A stretch of 64,000 nt of DNA from JACKII01 sp965222315 (GTDB taxonomy: Bacteria > Pseudomonadota > Alphaproteobacteria > Bin95): NCBI GenBank assembly GCA_965222315.1, contig OZ244951.1, positions 4,216,001-4,280,000 of the forward strand, read 5' to 3'. Shown piece after piece: positions 53,745-63,375 of the stretch. Below the pieces are notes generated by a model. It was not told the origin of the DNA, searched no databases, and was given only the letters and a program-made list of their open reading frames with translations. Each line of letters opens with the position of its first letter. Position 1 is the stretch's first letter. The position numbers and the translations under genes are program-made.

Positions 53745-54999
53745 CGGAGACCGCAGCCAGCTTCTCTACGGCCGTCAGAACATGATCCAGCACTGCCGTC
53801 TCTGCCGCCGCAACGCGCGCCGCGGCCTCCACCATGCGTTTCCGCAAGTCGGGCTCCTTGCGCAACGCCATGATGGCACTCGCCAGCGCCGCCGCATCCT
53901 CCACTTCCTCCGCCCCGCCGGCAGAGGCAAGCGCGTCGCTCACTTCCTGAAAATTGAACTGGTGCGGCCCATGCAGGATGGCGCTGCCGAGCCGCGCCGG
54001 CTCCAGCGGATTGTGCCCGCCAATCGGCGCGAAAGAGCCGCCGACGAAAGACACCGGCGCCAGACGGTAGAACAGCCCCAGTTCGCCCAGCGTGTCCGCG
54101 ATATAAACTTTGCCGTCCGGCCAATCGCCATTGCTCCGCAGCCGCACGTCGGCGGATGCGAAGTAGGTCTCGGCCCATTCCCTGCCCCGCTCCGGGTGGC
54201 GCGGCACCACGATGGTCAGACAATCCGGCCATTGCAGATTGAGGTAGCGCTGAACGACCGTGATCTCCTCAATCTCTTCGGGGTGCACGCTGGCCGCCAG
54301 CCACACCGGGCGGCCACCGATAATCGCACGCAGCGAGCGCAGCGCCTTGCCGTCCGCTGGCAGTGGCGGCGCGGCGGACTTCAGATTGCCCAAAAGCTTG
54401 ACGGAAGGCGCGCCCAAAGCCATCAGCCGCCGTGCGTCCTCCGACGATTGCGCCAGGGTCAGGTCAAAACTCGCCAGCAGGTGCCGGATCGGACCCGGAA
54501 AGCGCCGCCAATTCCGGAACGAGCGCTCCGACATCCGGGCATTGATCAGCCCCATCGGCACGCCGCGGCGGCGGGTCTCCCGCACTAGGTTCGGCCAAAG
54601 CTCCGATTCCACCCACAGCGCCGCCGACGGCTGCCAATGGTCAAGGAAACGCGCGACCGCATCCGGCTTGTCGACCGGCACGAACTGGTGGATCACCCCT
54701 TCGACGGCCCGGCTGGCGACCAACGCCGCCGACGACACCGTGCCCGTGGTCAGCAGCACGCACCAGTCCGGATGAGCCGACCGGAACCGCTCGAGCAAGG
54801 GCAGAACCGAAACCGCCTCTCCCACACTGGCAGCATGGCACCAAAGCAATTCGCCGGGCGGCCGTGGGGTCCCGGCATAGCCAAAACGCTCGCCGAAGCG
54901 TTCCGGGTGCTCCCGCCCCCTTGCCCGGCGGCGGCGCAGATAGAACCCGATCAGCGGCGACGCCAGCCAGCTTGCCGCCTTGTAGGCCGAGAGCAGCAT
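53731..54999 (-). CDS. waaA: 3-deoxy-D-manno-octulosonic acid (Kdo) transferase
   Basis: 422 residues from the ATG at 54999; an upstream in-frame start would run into the preceding gene. An N-terminal membrane anchor is followed by a GT-B fold. The catalytic base Glu is in LLWCHAASVGEAVSV. Further markers are ESELWPNLV, INARMSERSFRNW and, in the C-terminal domain, SFVGGSFAPIGGHNPLEPA. It adds Kdo to lipid IVA using CMP-Kdo. Confidence 0.95.
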   Translation of the reverse strand: MLLSAYKAASWLASPLIGFYLRRRRARGREHPERFGERFGYAGTPRPPGELLWCHAASVGEAVSVLPLLERFRSAHPDWCVLLTTGTVSSAALVASRAVEGVIHQFVPVDKPDAVARFLDHWQPSAALWVESELWPNLVRETRRRGVPMGLINARMSERSFRNWRRFPGPIRHLLASFDLTLAQSSEDARRLMALGAPSVKLLGNLKSAAPPLPADGKALRSLRAIIGGRPVWLAASVHPEEIEEITVVQRYLNLQWPDCLTIVVPRHPERGREWAETYFASADVRLRSNGDWPDGKVYIADTLGELGLFYRLAPVSFVGGSFAPIGGHNPLEPARLGSAILHGPHQFNFQEVSDALASAGGAEEVEDAAALASAIMALRKEPDLRKRMVEAAARVAAAETAVLDHVLTAVEKLAAVSDARA

Positions 55000-55009
55000 C
55001 AGCCCGCCC

Positions 55010-55753
55010 TCACGCGCTTGCCGCACGCGTCTGACGTGCGGTGCCGGCGGGTTCCGCCGGCTCTATCGCCGGTACCCCAACCAGCGCGTCAGCCTCGCTG
55101 GTCAGGGCATTCAAAGCCTGCTCCAGGCTCAGGCGTACCGCCTCGCGCCCAATGCGGCCTATATCCCGCGGCACCAGGATTGGATCGCCGAACAGCAACG
55201 CGCCTTTCGCGAACGGCCGCGGATAGGGCACCATCATCCGGTCCCATGAATTGGCCCGCCAGGATGGCGCGACGCTCGCCGCTACCGGCACGATATCCAC
55301 CCCGGCCATCTGTGCCAGCCGGATTGCCCCGCCGCTCGCCCGCTGGCGCGGACCTCTGGGGCCATCCGGCGTAACCCCGACGAACCTGCCATTGCCCAGG
55401 CGGCTCACCACGTCGCGCGCCGCCCCCGCACTGCGCCGGTCCCGGTCACCCTTCGCGGTGGAGCCGACGATATAGCCATGGCCGAAGCGCCGTGCCGTCT
55501 CGGCAATCATCTGGCCGTCGCGGGATTGGGAAATCAGCATGTCGATGCCGGGACCGCGCCAGCAAAGGACGTTCACCAGCAACCGGTTGTGCCAGAAACA
55601 GGCCAGCACCGGATCGCCCGCCGCGATGATCGCATGGGCCTTCGGCGAGTCGTCCCGCACCATCCGCAGACCGGCCCGCGCCAGGTTCAGGTAGCCTGCG
55701 GCCAGGGGCGGCAGGGCGTTCCGGGCGAAGTTGCTGCGCAAAAACCGCTTCAC
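55010..55753 (-). CDS. DUF374-type lysophospholipid acyltransferase family protein
   Basis: 247 residues. DUF374 markers are VLACFWHNRLLV, MLISQSRDGQMIAETARRFG and FVGVTPDGPRGPRQRASGGAI, with the segment DIVPVAASV after. The family is related to lipid A acyltransferases and lies next to waaA in most alphaproteobacteria, so a role in envelope lipid acylation is likely. It is 10 nt from waaA and 3 nt from pmbA. Confidence 0.88.
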   Translation of the reverse strand: MKRFLRSNFARNALPPLAAGYLNLARAGLRMVRDDSPKAHAIIAAGDPVLACFWHNRLLVNVLCWRGPGIDMLISQSRDGQMIAETARRFGHGYIVGSTAKGDRDRRSAGAARDVVSRLGNGRFVGVTPDGPRGPRQRASGGAIRLAQMAGVDIVPVAASVAPSWRANSWDRMMVPYPRPFAKGALLFGDPILVPRDIGRIGREAVRLSLEQALNALTSEADALVGVPAIEPAEPAGTARQTRAASA

Positions 55754-55756
55754 TGC

Positions 55757-57097
55757 CTACGCGCCCGCGACCGTCATCCCGTCAATCCGGATCGTCGGCG
55801 CATTCGTGCCCGCCCGGAATTCCAGGTCATCGGCCGGTTGCGCCTCCCGGAACATGTCTTTCAGGTTACCCGCGATGGTGATCTCGCTGACCGGGTAGGC
55901 GATCTCGCCCTTCTCGATCCAGAACCCGGTGCAGCCCCGGCTGTATGTCCCGGTGATCAGGTTGACGCCCTGTCCGATCAGGCTCGTCACCAGCAGGCCT
56001 CGCTCAACCCCGGCGATCATATCGTCCCGGCTGACGCCGCCCGGCTTCATGTAGAGGTTGGTAGCGCCAACGCCCGGCGCGCTGCCGATACTGCGCGTAG
56101 CCCGGCCATTGCTCTCCAAGCCCAACTGCCGGGCCGTCGCCAAGTTCAGCAGCCATTGCTGCAACACGCCATCGGCAATCAGCGTTAGCGGCTCAGCCGG
56201 CAGGCCCTCCCCATCGAACGGTGCGGAGGCAAGCCCCCGCTGCAGCCGCGGGTCGTCCAAGACTTCGATCCCATCGCCGAACACCTTCTCGCCGAGGCTC
56301 TCCCGCAGGAAGCTGGTGCCGCGCGCAATGGACTGTCCATTGATCGCGCCCGCCAGATGCCCCAGCAACCCGCCCGAAATCCGACGGTCGAACAGGATCG
56401 GTACCTGACAGCTTTTAATCTTGCGCGCGCCCAGCGCCTGGACCGCCCGCTCGCCTGCCTTCCGGCCGATCTCCGCCGCATCTTCCAGGTCGGCTGCATG
56501 CACGGCACGATGAGCATAATAGTCACGCTCCATCGCCGTGCCTTCGCCCGCCAGCGCGACCGCCGCAATGCTGGAGCCCGTGCGCCGGTAGCTGGCAGAG
56601 ACGCCATTGCTGGCCACGACTGAGAGCGATCTACGCCCCCAGGTCGCCCCCGCTCCCTCGCTATTCTCGGAGACACCTTGCACCGCCAGCATCGCGGCCT
56701 CTGCTGCTGCGGCGCGGGCCTGGACTTCTTCGACCGGCGGCTCCGCCGAATCTTCCAGATCGAGCGCCGGCCAGTCCGTCGCCAATTGGGTTGGGTCAGC
56801 CAGACCCGCCGTCGGGTCTTCCGGCGCGACCTTGGCCATCGCCACCACCCGCTCGATCAGCGCCTCCAGCGCTTTGGGGGAGGGATCAGAGGTTGATGCC
56901 GCCGCCTGCCGCTGGCCGATCAGCACCCGCAAGCCGATGTCGGAGCCTTCGCTCCGCTCCACTTGCTCGAGCTTGCCGCCACGCCAGTCGATCGAGAGGC
57001 TTTCGCCGCCAACGGCAACCGCATCCGCGGCGTCAGCGCCTGCGGAACGGGCTTTCGCCACCAGATCATTTAGAAGAGAAAGTGTATCGCTGCTCAT
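55757..57097 (-). CDS. pmbA: TldE/PmbA-family metallopeptidase subunit
   Basis: 446 residues from the ATG at 57097 (MSSDTLSLLNDLV). N-terminal domain with GLRVLIGQRQAAASTSD, and C-terminal barrel with GTSFLRESLGEKVFGDGIEV, GVGATNLYMKPG and GTYSRGCTGFWIEKGEIAYPVSE. PmbA partners TldD to degrade unfolded peptides and mature modified peptides. TldD, which carries the zinc site, is not in the window. First gene of the envelope operon, though functionally distinct. Confidence 0.94.
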   Translation of the reverse strand: MSSDTLSLLNDLVAKARSAGADAADAVAVGGESLSIDWRGGKLEQVERSEGSDIGLRVLIGQRQAAASTSDPSPKALEALIERVVAMAKVAPEDPTAGLADPTQLATDWPALDLEDSAEPPVEEVQARAAAAEAAMLAVQGVSENSEGAGATWGRRSLSVVASNGVSASYRRTGSSIAAVALAGEGTAMERDYYAHRAVHAADLEDAAEIGRKAGERAVQALGARKIKSCQVPILFDRRISGGLLGHLAGAINGQSIARGTSFLRESLGEKVFGDGIEVLDDPRLQRGLASAPFDGEGLPAEPLTLIADGVLQQWLLNLATARQLGLESNGRATRSIGSAPGVGATNLYMKPGGVSRDDMIAGVERGLLVTSLIGQGVNLITGTYSRGCTGFWIEKGEIAYPVSEITIAGNLKDMFREAQPADDLEFRAGTNAPTIRIDGMTVAGA

Positions 57098-57190
57098 AAA
57101 GTATGTCTTACCGCACGCTGCGCGCCTCGTCACTATTCCAGCCACAGGGGCCGGCAGATTACCCGGCCACGGCCAGACAGCGCGCGGATG

Positions 57191-58447
57191 CTATAGCCGC
57201 CGGATCGAGCCCACGGACCAGTAGAGCGCCATCGCCAGCAATCCGGACACGATCGCCAGCCAGATCACCCCCTCATACCCGGCAGTATCCCGCAGCCATC
57301 CGCCGGCGGTGGAGCCGACCGCCGCCCCCAATCCCATGCCGAGTTGCACAAACCCAACTTTAAGCCCCAGTCCCGGGCCGCGCCCAGCAATGGCTGGCAC
57401 CATGGCATTGACGATGGGACCGCGCGATCCAAAGGTCGGGCCATAGACCAGCACGAACAGAACAACCAGTATGGCACTGGGACTGGCGATCACCTGAAGC
57501 AGGATCGAAAAGCCGCCAACCGTCATGATATAGCTCAGCGTCATGGCCAGCTTCCGGCCCCGCCGGTCGGCAAGCCAGCCGAACAGCACCACGCCTGTCG
57601 CCCCTGCGATACCGGCAGCGCCAAACATCAATGCAGACCAGACCGGTTCGAAACCGCTTTCGACCAGCAGCGCGACTATCTGCGGGTTTAGCGCAAACAG
57701 GCTGATTGCGGTCAGGAACTGTATGGCGAAAAGAGCAACCAATGCCTTGTCGGCGATTACCTCGCCGATGCTCACCCGAATGCTGCCCCCCGCCCAGGCA
57801 CGACCAAGGCCCAACTGCTCGTTGTCTCTCGCGACCAGCTTGCCCCAAGGCAGCAGCGGCACCACAACGGCCAGCACAGCGATTACCAGACCGAGTTTGG
57901 AATAGGCCGCGCGCCACCCATCCATCTCAATCATGGCCTGAAGCAACGGCGCGCCCGCCAGCATGCCAAAGCCTGACGCCGCGAAGGTCAGCGACAACGC
58001 AAAGGTCAGGTTCCGGTTAAACCATCGGCTGAGCAGCACCGCATGGCTCACCATCCCCACCAGGGCCGCGCCCGCGCCCACGATCACACCCATCCCAAGC
58101 GCAAATTGCCAGAGCGCGGTGAACCGGTGCGCCAGAAGGAACACCCCTGCCAGCAGAATCAGTCCGGCCGTATAGGTTACGCGGGGCCCCATCCGGTCCA
58201 TGGTGCGGCCCGCCATCAGGCAGCCCGTGCCGAAACTCAGCATCGTTAGACCATAAATGCTGACCGCCTCTGACCGGGCCCAGCCGAATTCCTCTGACAG
58301 CGGCAGCAAAAACACGGCGAAGCCATCAATACTAACCCGCATCACCGCGCTCAGAACGGCGCAGACCGCAACGACAGCTACAGCCCACCGCCAATCTGAC
58401 AGTAGGCTCGATCGTTTCCCCAACGCTCTCTCTAGCCGTTGCGCCAT
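57191..58447 (-). CDS. MFS transporter, monocarboxylate or oxalate/formate antiporter-like
   Basis: 418 residues with 12 predicted helices. RVSIDGFAVFLLPLSEEFGWARSEAVSIYG starts the first repeat, and GRTMDRMGPRVTY is the loop 2-3 signature. SRWFNRNLTFALSLTFAASGFGMLAGAP and GWLADRRGRKLAM complete the pattern. It likely carries organic acids across the inner membrane with protons. The substrate is unassigned. It stands alone, 90 bp from pmbA. Confidence 0.88.
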   Translation of the reverse strand: MAQRLERALGKRSSLLSDWRWAVAVVAVCAVLSAVMRVSIDGFAVFLLPLSEEFGWARSEAVSIYGLTMLSFGTGCLMAGRTMDRMGPRVTYTAGLILLAGVFLLAHRFTALWQFALGMGVIVGAGAALVGMVSHAVLLSRWFNRNLTFALSLTFAASGFGMLAGAPLLQAMIEMDGWRAAYSKLGLVIAVLAVVVPLLPWGKLVARDNEQLGLGRAWAGGSIRVSIGEVIADKALVALFAIQFLTAISLFALNPQIVALLVESGFEPVWSALMFGAAGIAGATGVVLFGWLADRRGRKLAMTLSYIMTVGGFSILLQVIASPSAILVVLFVLVYGPTFGSRGPIVNAMVPAIAGRGPGLGLKVGFVQLGMGLGAAVGSTAGGWLRDTAGYEGVIWLAIVSGLLAMALYWSVGSIRRL

Positions 58448-58547
58448 GTATCTATTTTTTCGCCAAAACGGCTATGCCCTTCACCACCTATGATCAGGAA
58501 CTCTATAGGAGTGTTCTACAGCGGCAAAGGGCGAAGCCGTCGCATTT

Positions 58548-58949
58548 CTACACGCCCATTTCATCGAAAACGGTCTTGGCCTCCCGGAACGCTTCGACCG
58601 CCGCCGGTGCACCGGCATAGACCGCGACCTGCAGGAATATCTCCGCTATTTCGTCTTTGGTCAGGCCATTGGTGATCGCACCACGGGTGTGCAGTTTCAG
58701 TTCCGCAGAACGGCCAGCCGCCGCCAATAGCGCAAGATTGATGGTGGAGCGGGTCTTGCGGTCCAGCCCATCACTGCACCAGACCGTTCCCCATGCGAAC
58801 TCCGTCACGAACTGCTGCAGCTTGCGGGTGAATTCGTCTTCGTTGGCGCGCTCGATCGACGGGCCGACATAGCCGTCGCCCAGCACTTCCCGGCGCACTT
58901 TCAGACCAGCTTCAAAGCGCTCGGTGTTGTTGAACTTGCCGGTATCCAT
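58548..58949 (-). CDS. Carboxymuconolactone decarboxylase family protein (PcaC-like)
   Basis: 133 residues. RREVLGDGYVGPSIERAN, EFAWGTVWCSDGLDRKTRSTINLALLAA and GLTKDEIAEIFLQVAVYAGAPAAVEAF are the 4-carboxymuconolactone decarboxylase signature. The AhpD-type CxxC is absent, so decarboxylase rather than peroxidase chemistry fits. No other pca genes are nearby, so its pathway is uncertain. Divergent from the SDR gene. Confidence 0.9.
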   Translation of the reverse strand: MDTGKFNNTERFEAGLKVRREVLGDGYVGPSIERANEDEFTRKLQQFVTEFAWGTVWCSDGLDRKTRSTINLALLAAAGRSAELKLHTRGAITNGLTKDEIAEIFLQVAVYAGAPAAVEAFREAKTVFDEMGV

Positions 58950-59068
58950 CGGTCATATCCTTTTATCAGAGGTTGTGTTGGCCATCTTGGCCGCTTGACG
59001 CGGCCGCATCTGAAGCTTTCCTTGCGCCCCTGACAACCCTCCACCAACTCCGTTCTGGACGACAGAAA

Positions 59069-59794
59069 ATGGTCCGCTTCGATTTCACCGGTAAAACAGT
59101 AATGATAACCGGCGCTTCCAGCGGCATCGGCAACGCCGTTGCCTGCGCTTTCCGCGACGCGGGCGCGACGGTCCACGGCACAGGCACCCGCCCGCGGGAG
59201 GCCTATGACAGCGACCTCGCCGGTATCACCTACCACCAGGCGGACGCGGCGTCCGACGATGCCTTGCTGGCGCTGGCAGACGCCATCCCGGCATTGGATG
59301 TGCTGGTAAACAATGCCGGCATGGTTCTCTACCGCCGCCAGGAGTACGAAACCGCGAACTTTCGCAAAGTGCTGGATGTTAACCTGACCGCCATGATGAC
59401 GCTGTCCGGCGCTCTCCGGCCCAAGCTGGCGGCCAATCCCGGCGCCAGCATCATCAACCTGACCTCGCTCACCGCCTATTTCGGCAGCCGCGGCAACCCC
59501 GCCTACGGCGCATCCAAGGCCGCCATCATCCAGCTGACCAAGACACTCGCCGTCGCCTGGGCGCGGGATGGCATTAGGGTCAACGCCATCGCCCCCGGCT
59601 TCATCGCGACCAAGATGACGGAGGTCTCTCAGTCCGGCGCGGTCAATGACGGCATTCTGCAACGCACGCCACTTGGCCGCTGGGGCACGCCGGAGGATAT
59701 CGCCGGCGCCGCCCTCTTCCTGGCATCGCCCGCAGCCAGCTTCATCACGGGCGAGACCTTGAACATCGACGGCGGCTTCTCCTGCAATATCTGA
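59069..59794 (+). CDS. Short-chain dehydrogenase/reductase
   Basis: 241 residues from the ATG at 59069; frames run further upstream without a ribosome-binding site. NAD(P) motif TGASSGIGNAVA, NNAG at VLVNNAGMV, catalytic Ser in SLTAYFGS, Tyr-x3-Lys in AYGASKAAI, and PG turn in AIAPGFIATKM. The end NIDGGFSCNI is typical of the FabG-like class. It reduces a keto group or oxidises an alcohol; the substrate is unknown. It may act with the CMD protein transcribed from the same gap. Confidence 0.92.
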   Translation: MVRFDFTGKTVMITGASSGIGNAVACAFRDAGATVHGTGTRPREAYDSDLAGITYHQADAASDDALLALADAIPALDVLVNNAGMVLYRRQEYETANFRKVLDVNLTAMMTLSGALRPKLAANPGASIINLTSLTAYFGSRGNPAYGASKAAIIQLTKTLAVAWARDGIRVNAIAPGFIATKMTEVSQSGAVNDGILQRTPLGRWGTPEDIAGAALFLASPAASFITGETLNIDGGFSCNI

Positions 59795-59905
59795 CCGATT
59801 TTCCGGGGCATTGGCAGCGTCCCTTGGTACCGTTCGGTCGGAGCTATGTTACAGGCGCATGACAGGAACCCCATAAAGAGCACGCTCATTGATTGACACC
59901 AATTC

Positions 59906-59919
59906 GTTAGCTGCCTAAC
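59906..59919. promoter_or_regulatory. MarR operator-like inverted repeat
   Basis: GTTAG-CTGC-CTAAC is a perfect inverted repeat 10 bp before the MarR start codon. It lies just downstream of TTGACA (59893-59898), where a repressor would occlude the promoter. Confidence 0.65.
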
Positions 59920-59929
59920 TAAAGCGGTT

Positions 59930-60379
59930 ATGAATAAATTGAACCTCGGACGGCAGATTGCGGTGTTGGCGCGGCTATGGCGGTGGGAGTTGGACAACCG
60001 CCTCCAGCCGCTCGGCCTCAGCCAGGCGCGGTACGTACTGCTGGTATTGCTGACGGAGGCATCCGGGCCCATCGCTCAGAACGATCTGGCCGACCGGGCT
60101 GGTATTTCCGGCCCTACCCTGGTCCGGCATCTGGATCATCTCCAGAACCATGGCCTTATCGAGCGCGTGGACGCCCCCAGCGACCGCCGTGTCAAGCACG
60201 TTTGCCTTACCGAAACCGGCCGCCTCCGCTGCCGCAACGCACAGGAGATCGCCATGGCGCTGCGCGAAGAACTGGTGGCGCCTTTCCCTCCCGCAATAGT
60301 CGAACAATCACAACAAATGCTCCAAGATCTGAAAGAATCCCTCGACGCAATGCGCAGTGGGGCAGGAAACAATGAGTGA
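59930..60379 (+). CDS. MarR-family transcriptional regulator
   Basis: 149 residues. The winged helix reads AQNDLADRAGISGPTLVRHLDHLQNHGLIERVDAPSDRRVKHVCLTETG, with the DxRxxxxxLT wing. An operator-like repeat lies in its own promoter. Its stop overlaps the start of the HlyD-type gene (ATGAGTGA), so it heads the emrAB-like operon and very likely represses it until a phenolic or drug ligand binds. Confidence 0.94.
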   Translation: MNKLNLGRQIAVLARLWRWELDNRLQPLGLSQARYVLLVLLTEASGPIAQNDLADRAGISGPTLVRHLDHLQNHGLIERVDAPSDRRVKHVCLTETGRLRCRNAQEIAMALREELVAPFPPAIVEQSQQMLQDLKESLDAMRSGAGNNE

Positions 60380-61559
60380 TAATACGCCTGCTACCGGTTC
60401 AGGCTCCGCTCCGGCCACATCGGCCCAGTCTTCCACGTCACCGCCCTCGCTGTCAGCGCCGAAGCGCCGCCTTAACCTCCGCCCACTCCGCTACCTGGTA
60501 ATGGCCGCCATCGCTCTGGTCGCTGCCGGTTGGGGCTATACCGAGATTTCGGCGCGCCTAACCCATGTCTATGAATATGACGCAAGGATCACAGCCGACC
60601 TCGTCACCGTTTCCAGCAAGCGGGAAGGCCAACTGGTCGAACTCCCGGTTCAGGAAGGCGACTTTGTGGAAGCCGGCACGGTCCTGGCGCAACTCGATTC
60701 CCGCATCCAGGAACTGGAGGCAAAGGCGATCGAAGCGCGCCTGCGTTCTCTGGAAGCCGACCGCGTCCGCCTGGCCGGACAACAGGCCATGGAGGACCTC
60801 ACGACCGGCAGCCGCATCGCAGCACGCAATTCGGACCTGGTCGCGACCCAGGCAAAACGCGCGTCGCTGAAAGCGGAGCTTGATTTGGCGGAACAGGACT
60901 TGGCGCGCGTAGAAAGGTTGTACAAGACCAAAGTCATCAGCCGCGCGCGGCTGGACCAGGCCCGCGCCGCCGTCGGCCGCCTGAAGAGCGATGTCGCCGA
61001 GGCGGAAGCGCAAATGCAACGCGCCCGGGGCGCCATCGCCGAAACCGAGGCCGAACGCGGCGAGATCGAAATGATCGCCCAGGAAATCACCATGCTCGGA
61101 CACCAAGCGACCGCGCTGGAAGCCGAACTGGAGCAGAAGCGCGTCGAGATCAAGGAACACACCCTCGTCGCCCCTTCCGACGGCGTGATCGACCGCCTGT
61201 TTATCGAGGCGGGCGAGTATGTGCGCGAGGGCCAGCGCCTGCTGATGATGCACGACCCCGTCGATGTCTGGGTTGAAGCGAACATCAAGGAAACCGAGAT
61301 CCGCAGCCTGAAGCTCGGCCAGCCGGTCAGCGTGTCGGTCGATGCTTTCCCGGACCATCCGCTGAAGGGCTCGGTTGCCCGCGTTGGTACGGCCACAACC
61401 GCCAAATTTGCGCTGCTGCCGACGCCCAACCCCTCCGGCAACTTCACCAAGATCACCCAGCGCGTTCCGGTCAAGATTGACCTGGACCTATCGGATACGC
61501 CCGATGTTAAGCTGTCTCCGGGCATGATGGTCGAGATCGAAATCGACATCCGGAAATAG
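60372..61559 (+). CDS. emrA: HlyD-family membrane fusion protein, EmrA-like
   Basis: 395 residues from the ATG at 60372, with CAGGAAACA upstream. The N-terminal cytoplasmic leader is Pro/Ser/Thr-rich, followed by one transmembrane helix (YLVMAAIALVAAGWGYTEI), a biotinyl-lipoyl strand (VTVSSKREGQLVELPVQEGD), a long coiled-coil hairpin (about residues 105-250) and the HTLVAPSDGVIDRLFIEAGEYV return strand. It links the inner-membrane pump EmrB to an outer-membrane channel. Confidence 0.93.
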   Translation: MSDNTPATGSGSAPATSAQSSTSPPSLSAPKRRLNLRPLRYLVMAAIALVAAGWGYTEISARLTHVYEYDARITADLVTVSSKREGQLVELPVQEGDFVEAGTVLAQLDSRIQELEAKAIEARLRSLEADRVRLAGQQAMEDLTTGSRIAARNSDLVATQAKRASLKAELDLAEQDLARVERLYKTKVISRARLDQARAAVGRLKSDVAEAEAQMQRARGAIAETEAERGEIEMIAQEITMLGHQATALEAELEQKRVEIKEHTLVAPSDGVIDRLFIEAGEYVREGQRLLMMHDPVDVWVEANIKETEIRSLKLGQPVSVSVDAFPDHPLKGSVARVGTATTAKFALLPTPNPSGNFTKITQRVPVKIDLDLSDTPDVKLSPGMMVEIEIDIRK

Positions 61560-61581
61560 TGGCACAGAGCGCGGGAATCCT

Positions 61582-63336
61582 ATGACCGCCAACACACCAG
61601 ACACCTTCGAATCGCTGGGCGCGCGCTACGGCCCGGCGTACCGGTGGCTGGTGGTCTTCACGTGCCTGACCGCGATGCTTGGCATGGTGCTGTCCTCCGT
61701 CAGCATGAACGTCGCGATCCCCAGCGTTATGGGCGCGTTCGGCGTCGGCCAGGATCAGGCGCAATGGGTGGCGACCGGCTACCTGGCGACCATGGTCATC
61801 GGCATGTTGCTGAACAGCTGGCTGGTGGCGGCGCTAGGCTTGCGAATGACCTTCATCATCGTCGTGTCAGTATTCCTTGTGGCCTCCGCCATTGGCGCTT
61901 TTGCGACCAGCATAGAAATGCTGATCCTCTCCCGGATCATGCAAGGCATCCCGGCCGGTGTGATGCAGCCGCTTTCCATGATGGTAAACTTCCAGATTTT
62001 CCCGCCGGAGCGGCGCGGCACGGCTATGGGCATTTTCGGCATGGGCGTCGTGCTTGCCCCCGTATTCGGGCCATTGCTGGGCGGCACGGCGATCGACACG
62101 CTGGGCTGGCGCTATATCTTCGCGATGCCGATACCGCTTATTGCGGTTGCCGCCATTCTCGGCCCCATCTTCCTGCCGGAGCGGACGAGCAAGGGTCCCC
62201 TGCCGCCATTCGACTGGACCGGTCTTGCCTTGTTGGCATCTGCGCTGGCGCTGGTGCTCAGCACTTTGACCAGCGGCCAGCGGCTTGGCTGGCTCTCGGA
62301 CGAGATCGTTGGCCGCGGCGCGCTGGGTTTCTGTCTCGTTGCCGCCTTCGTCTGGTGGGAGGGCAAAGCGAAGCGGCCGCTTCTTGACTTTACCTTGTTC
62401 CGGAACCCGCGCTTCGCCTGCGCCATGCTGGTCTCGTTCATCTTCGGCATCTGCCTGTTCGGCTCTGCCTACGTCGTGCCGGTGTTCGCCCAGATCGTGC
62501 AGGGCTATACCGCCATGCGGGCGGGGTGGCTGCTCGCAGCGGCAGGCGGCATCATGATCGTGATGTTCCCGCTAAGCGGCCGCATGGCCGACACCCTGCC
62601 GCCGAACATGCTGATTTCCGCAGGCCTTTTCATTTTCGGGACCGGATTTCTCTTCATCCACAAGGTGGACGTTAACACGGGCTTTGCCGTCATGGCCGGC
62701 CTTTCCGCATTCACCCGGATCGGCCTTTCATGCGTCATCACCCCATTGAACGCGACCTCGCTCCGCTATGTGCCGCCGGAAAAGCTGGCCAGCGCCTCCA
62801 GCAACGCGAACTTTTTCCGGCAATTGGGCGGCGGCATGGGCATCGCCATTCTGGTGGCCATACTGGACACGCGCATTACCTTCCACGCCGACGGTCTGAC
62901 CGCGACCCAGACGCCGTCGAACCCGGTCAGCGCCCAAACCGTCAACAGACTGACGGAATTGCTGGCCACCACCGGCATTCCGGAATCCGTCCGCCAGGCC
63001 CTGGCAGCCGACCATCTGGGCCGGATCGTCTATGCCAACGCCTCCATGTTCGGCTTCCAGGACGTGTTCCTGGTCCTCGCATTGATTACACTGAGCGCCC
63101 TGATCCCCGCCTATTTCCTGCGCCGGCCGAATGCATCGGCCGCGGCCCGCGTCAATGTTCCCGCACCGCCGCCGGCAGACAGTCCCGCGGCGGCAAAGCC
63201 CGACCCGGAACCGCCGCCCCTGCCAGACGTGCCGCGCTCCGAATCCGCGGCCTACCGGCTGTTGCACCGGCGCTTTTCCCAGCGCAAGCCGCCTCCCGAC
63301 GCCATTGCCCCTGCCGGCCGCCGCAAATTCCGCTAA
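61582..63336 (+). CDS. emrB: DHA2-family MFS multidrug transporter, EmrB-like, with long C-terminal tail
   Basis: 584 residues with 14 predicted helices. Motif C-like GMGVVLAPVFGPLLGG, and family segments DQAQWVATGYLATMVIG, LNSWLVAALGLR and LILSRIMQGIPAGVMQPL. It exports lipophilic drugs or acids with protons through EmrA. After the last helix (PAYFLRR) comes a tail of about 70 residues rich in Pro, Ala and Arg, longer than usual for EmrB. It starts 22 nt after emrA. Confidence 0.93.
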   Translation: MTANTPDTFESLGARYGPAYRWLVVFTCLTAMLGMVLSSVSMNVAIPSVMGAFGVGQDQAQWVATGYLATMVIGMLLNSWLVAALGLRMTFIIVVSVFLVASAIGAFATSIEMLILSRIMQGIPAGVMQPLSMMVNFQIFPPERRGTAMGIFGMGVVLAPVFGPLLGGTAIDTLGWRYIFAMPIPLIAVAAILGPIFLPERTSKGPLPPFDWTGLALLASALALVLSTLTSGQRLGWLSDEIVGRGALGFCLVAAFVWWEGKAKRPLLDFTLFRNPRFACAMLVSFIFGICLFGSAYVVPVFAQIVQGYTAMRAGWLLAAAGGIMIVMFPLSGRMADTLPPNMLISAGLFIFGTGFLFIHKVDVNTGFAVMAGLSAFTRIGLSCVITPLNATSLRYVPPEKLASASSNANFFRQLGGGMGIAILVAILDTRITFHADGLTATQTPSNPVSAQTVNRLTELLATTGIPESVRQALAADHLGRIVYANASMFGFQDVFLVLALITLSALIPAYFLRRPNASAAARVNVPAPPPADSPAAAKPDPEPPPLPDVPRSESAAYRLLHRRFSQRKPPPDAIAPAGRRKFR

Positions 63337-63375
63337 ACTGGGGTCATCGTCCACTTCTTCGCCCACAGGACCGTC

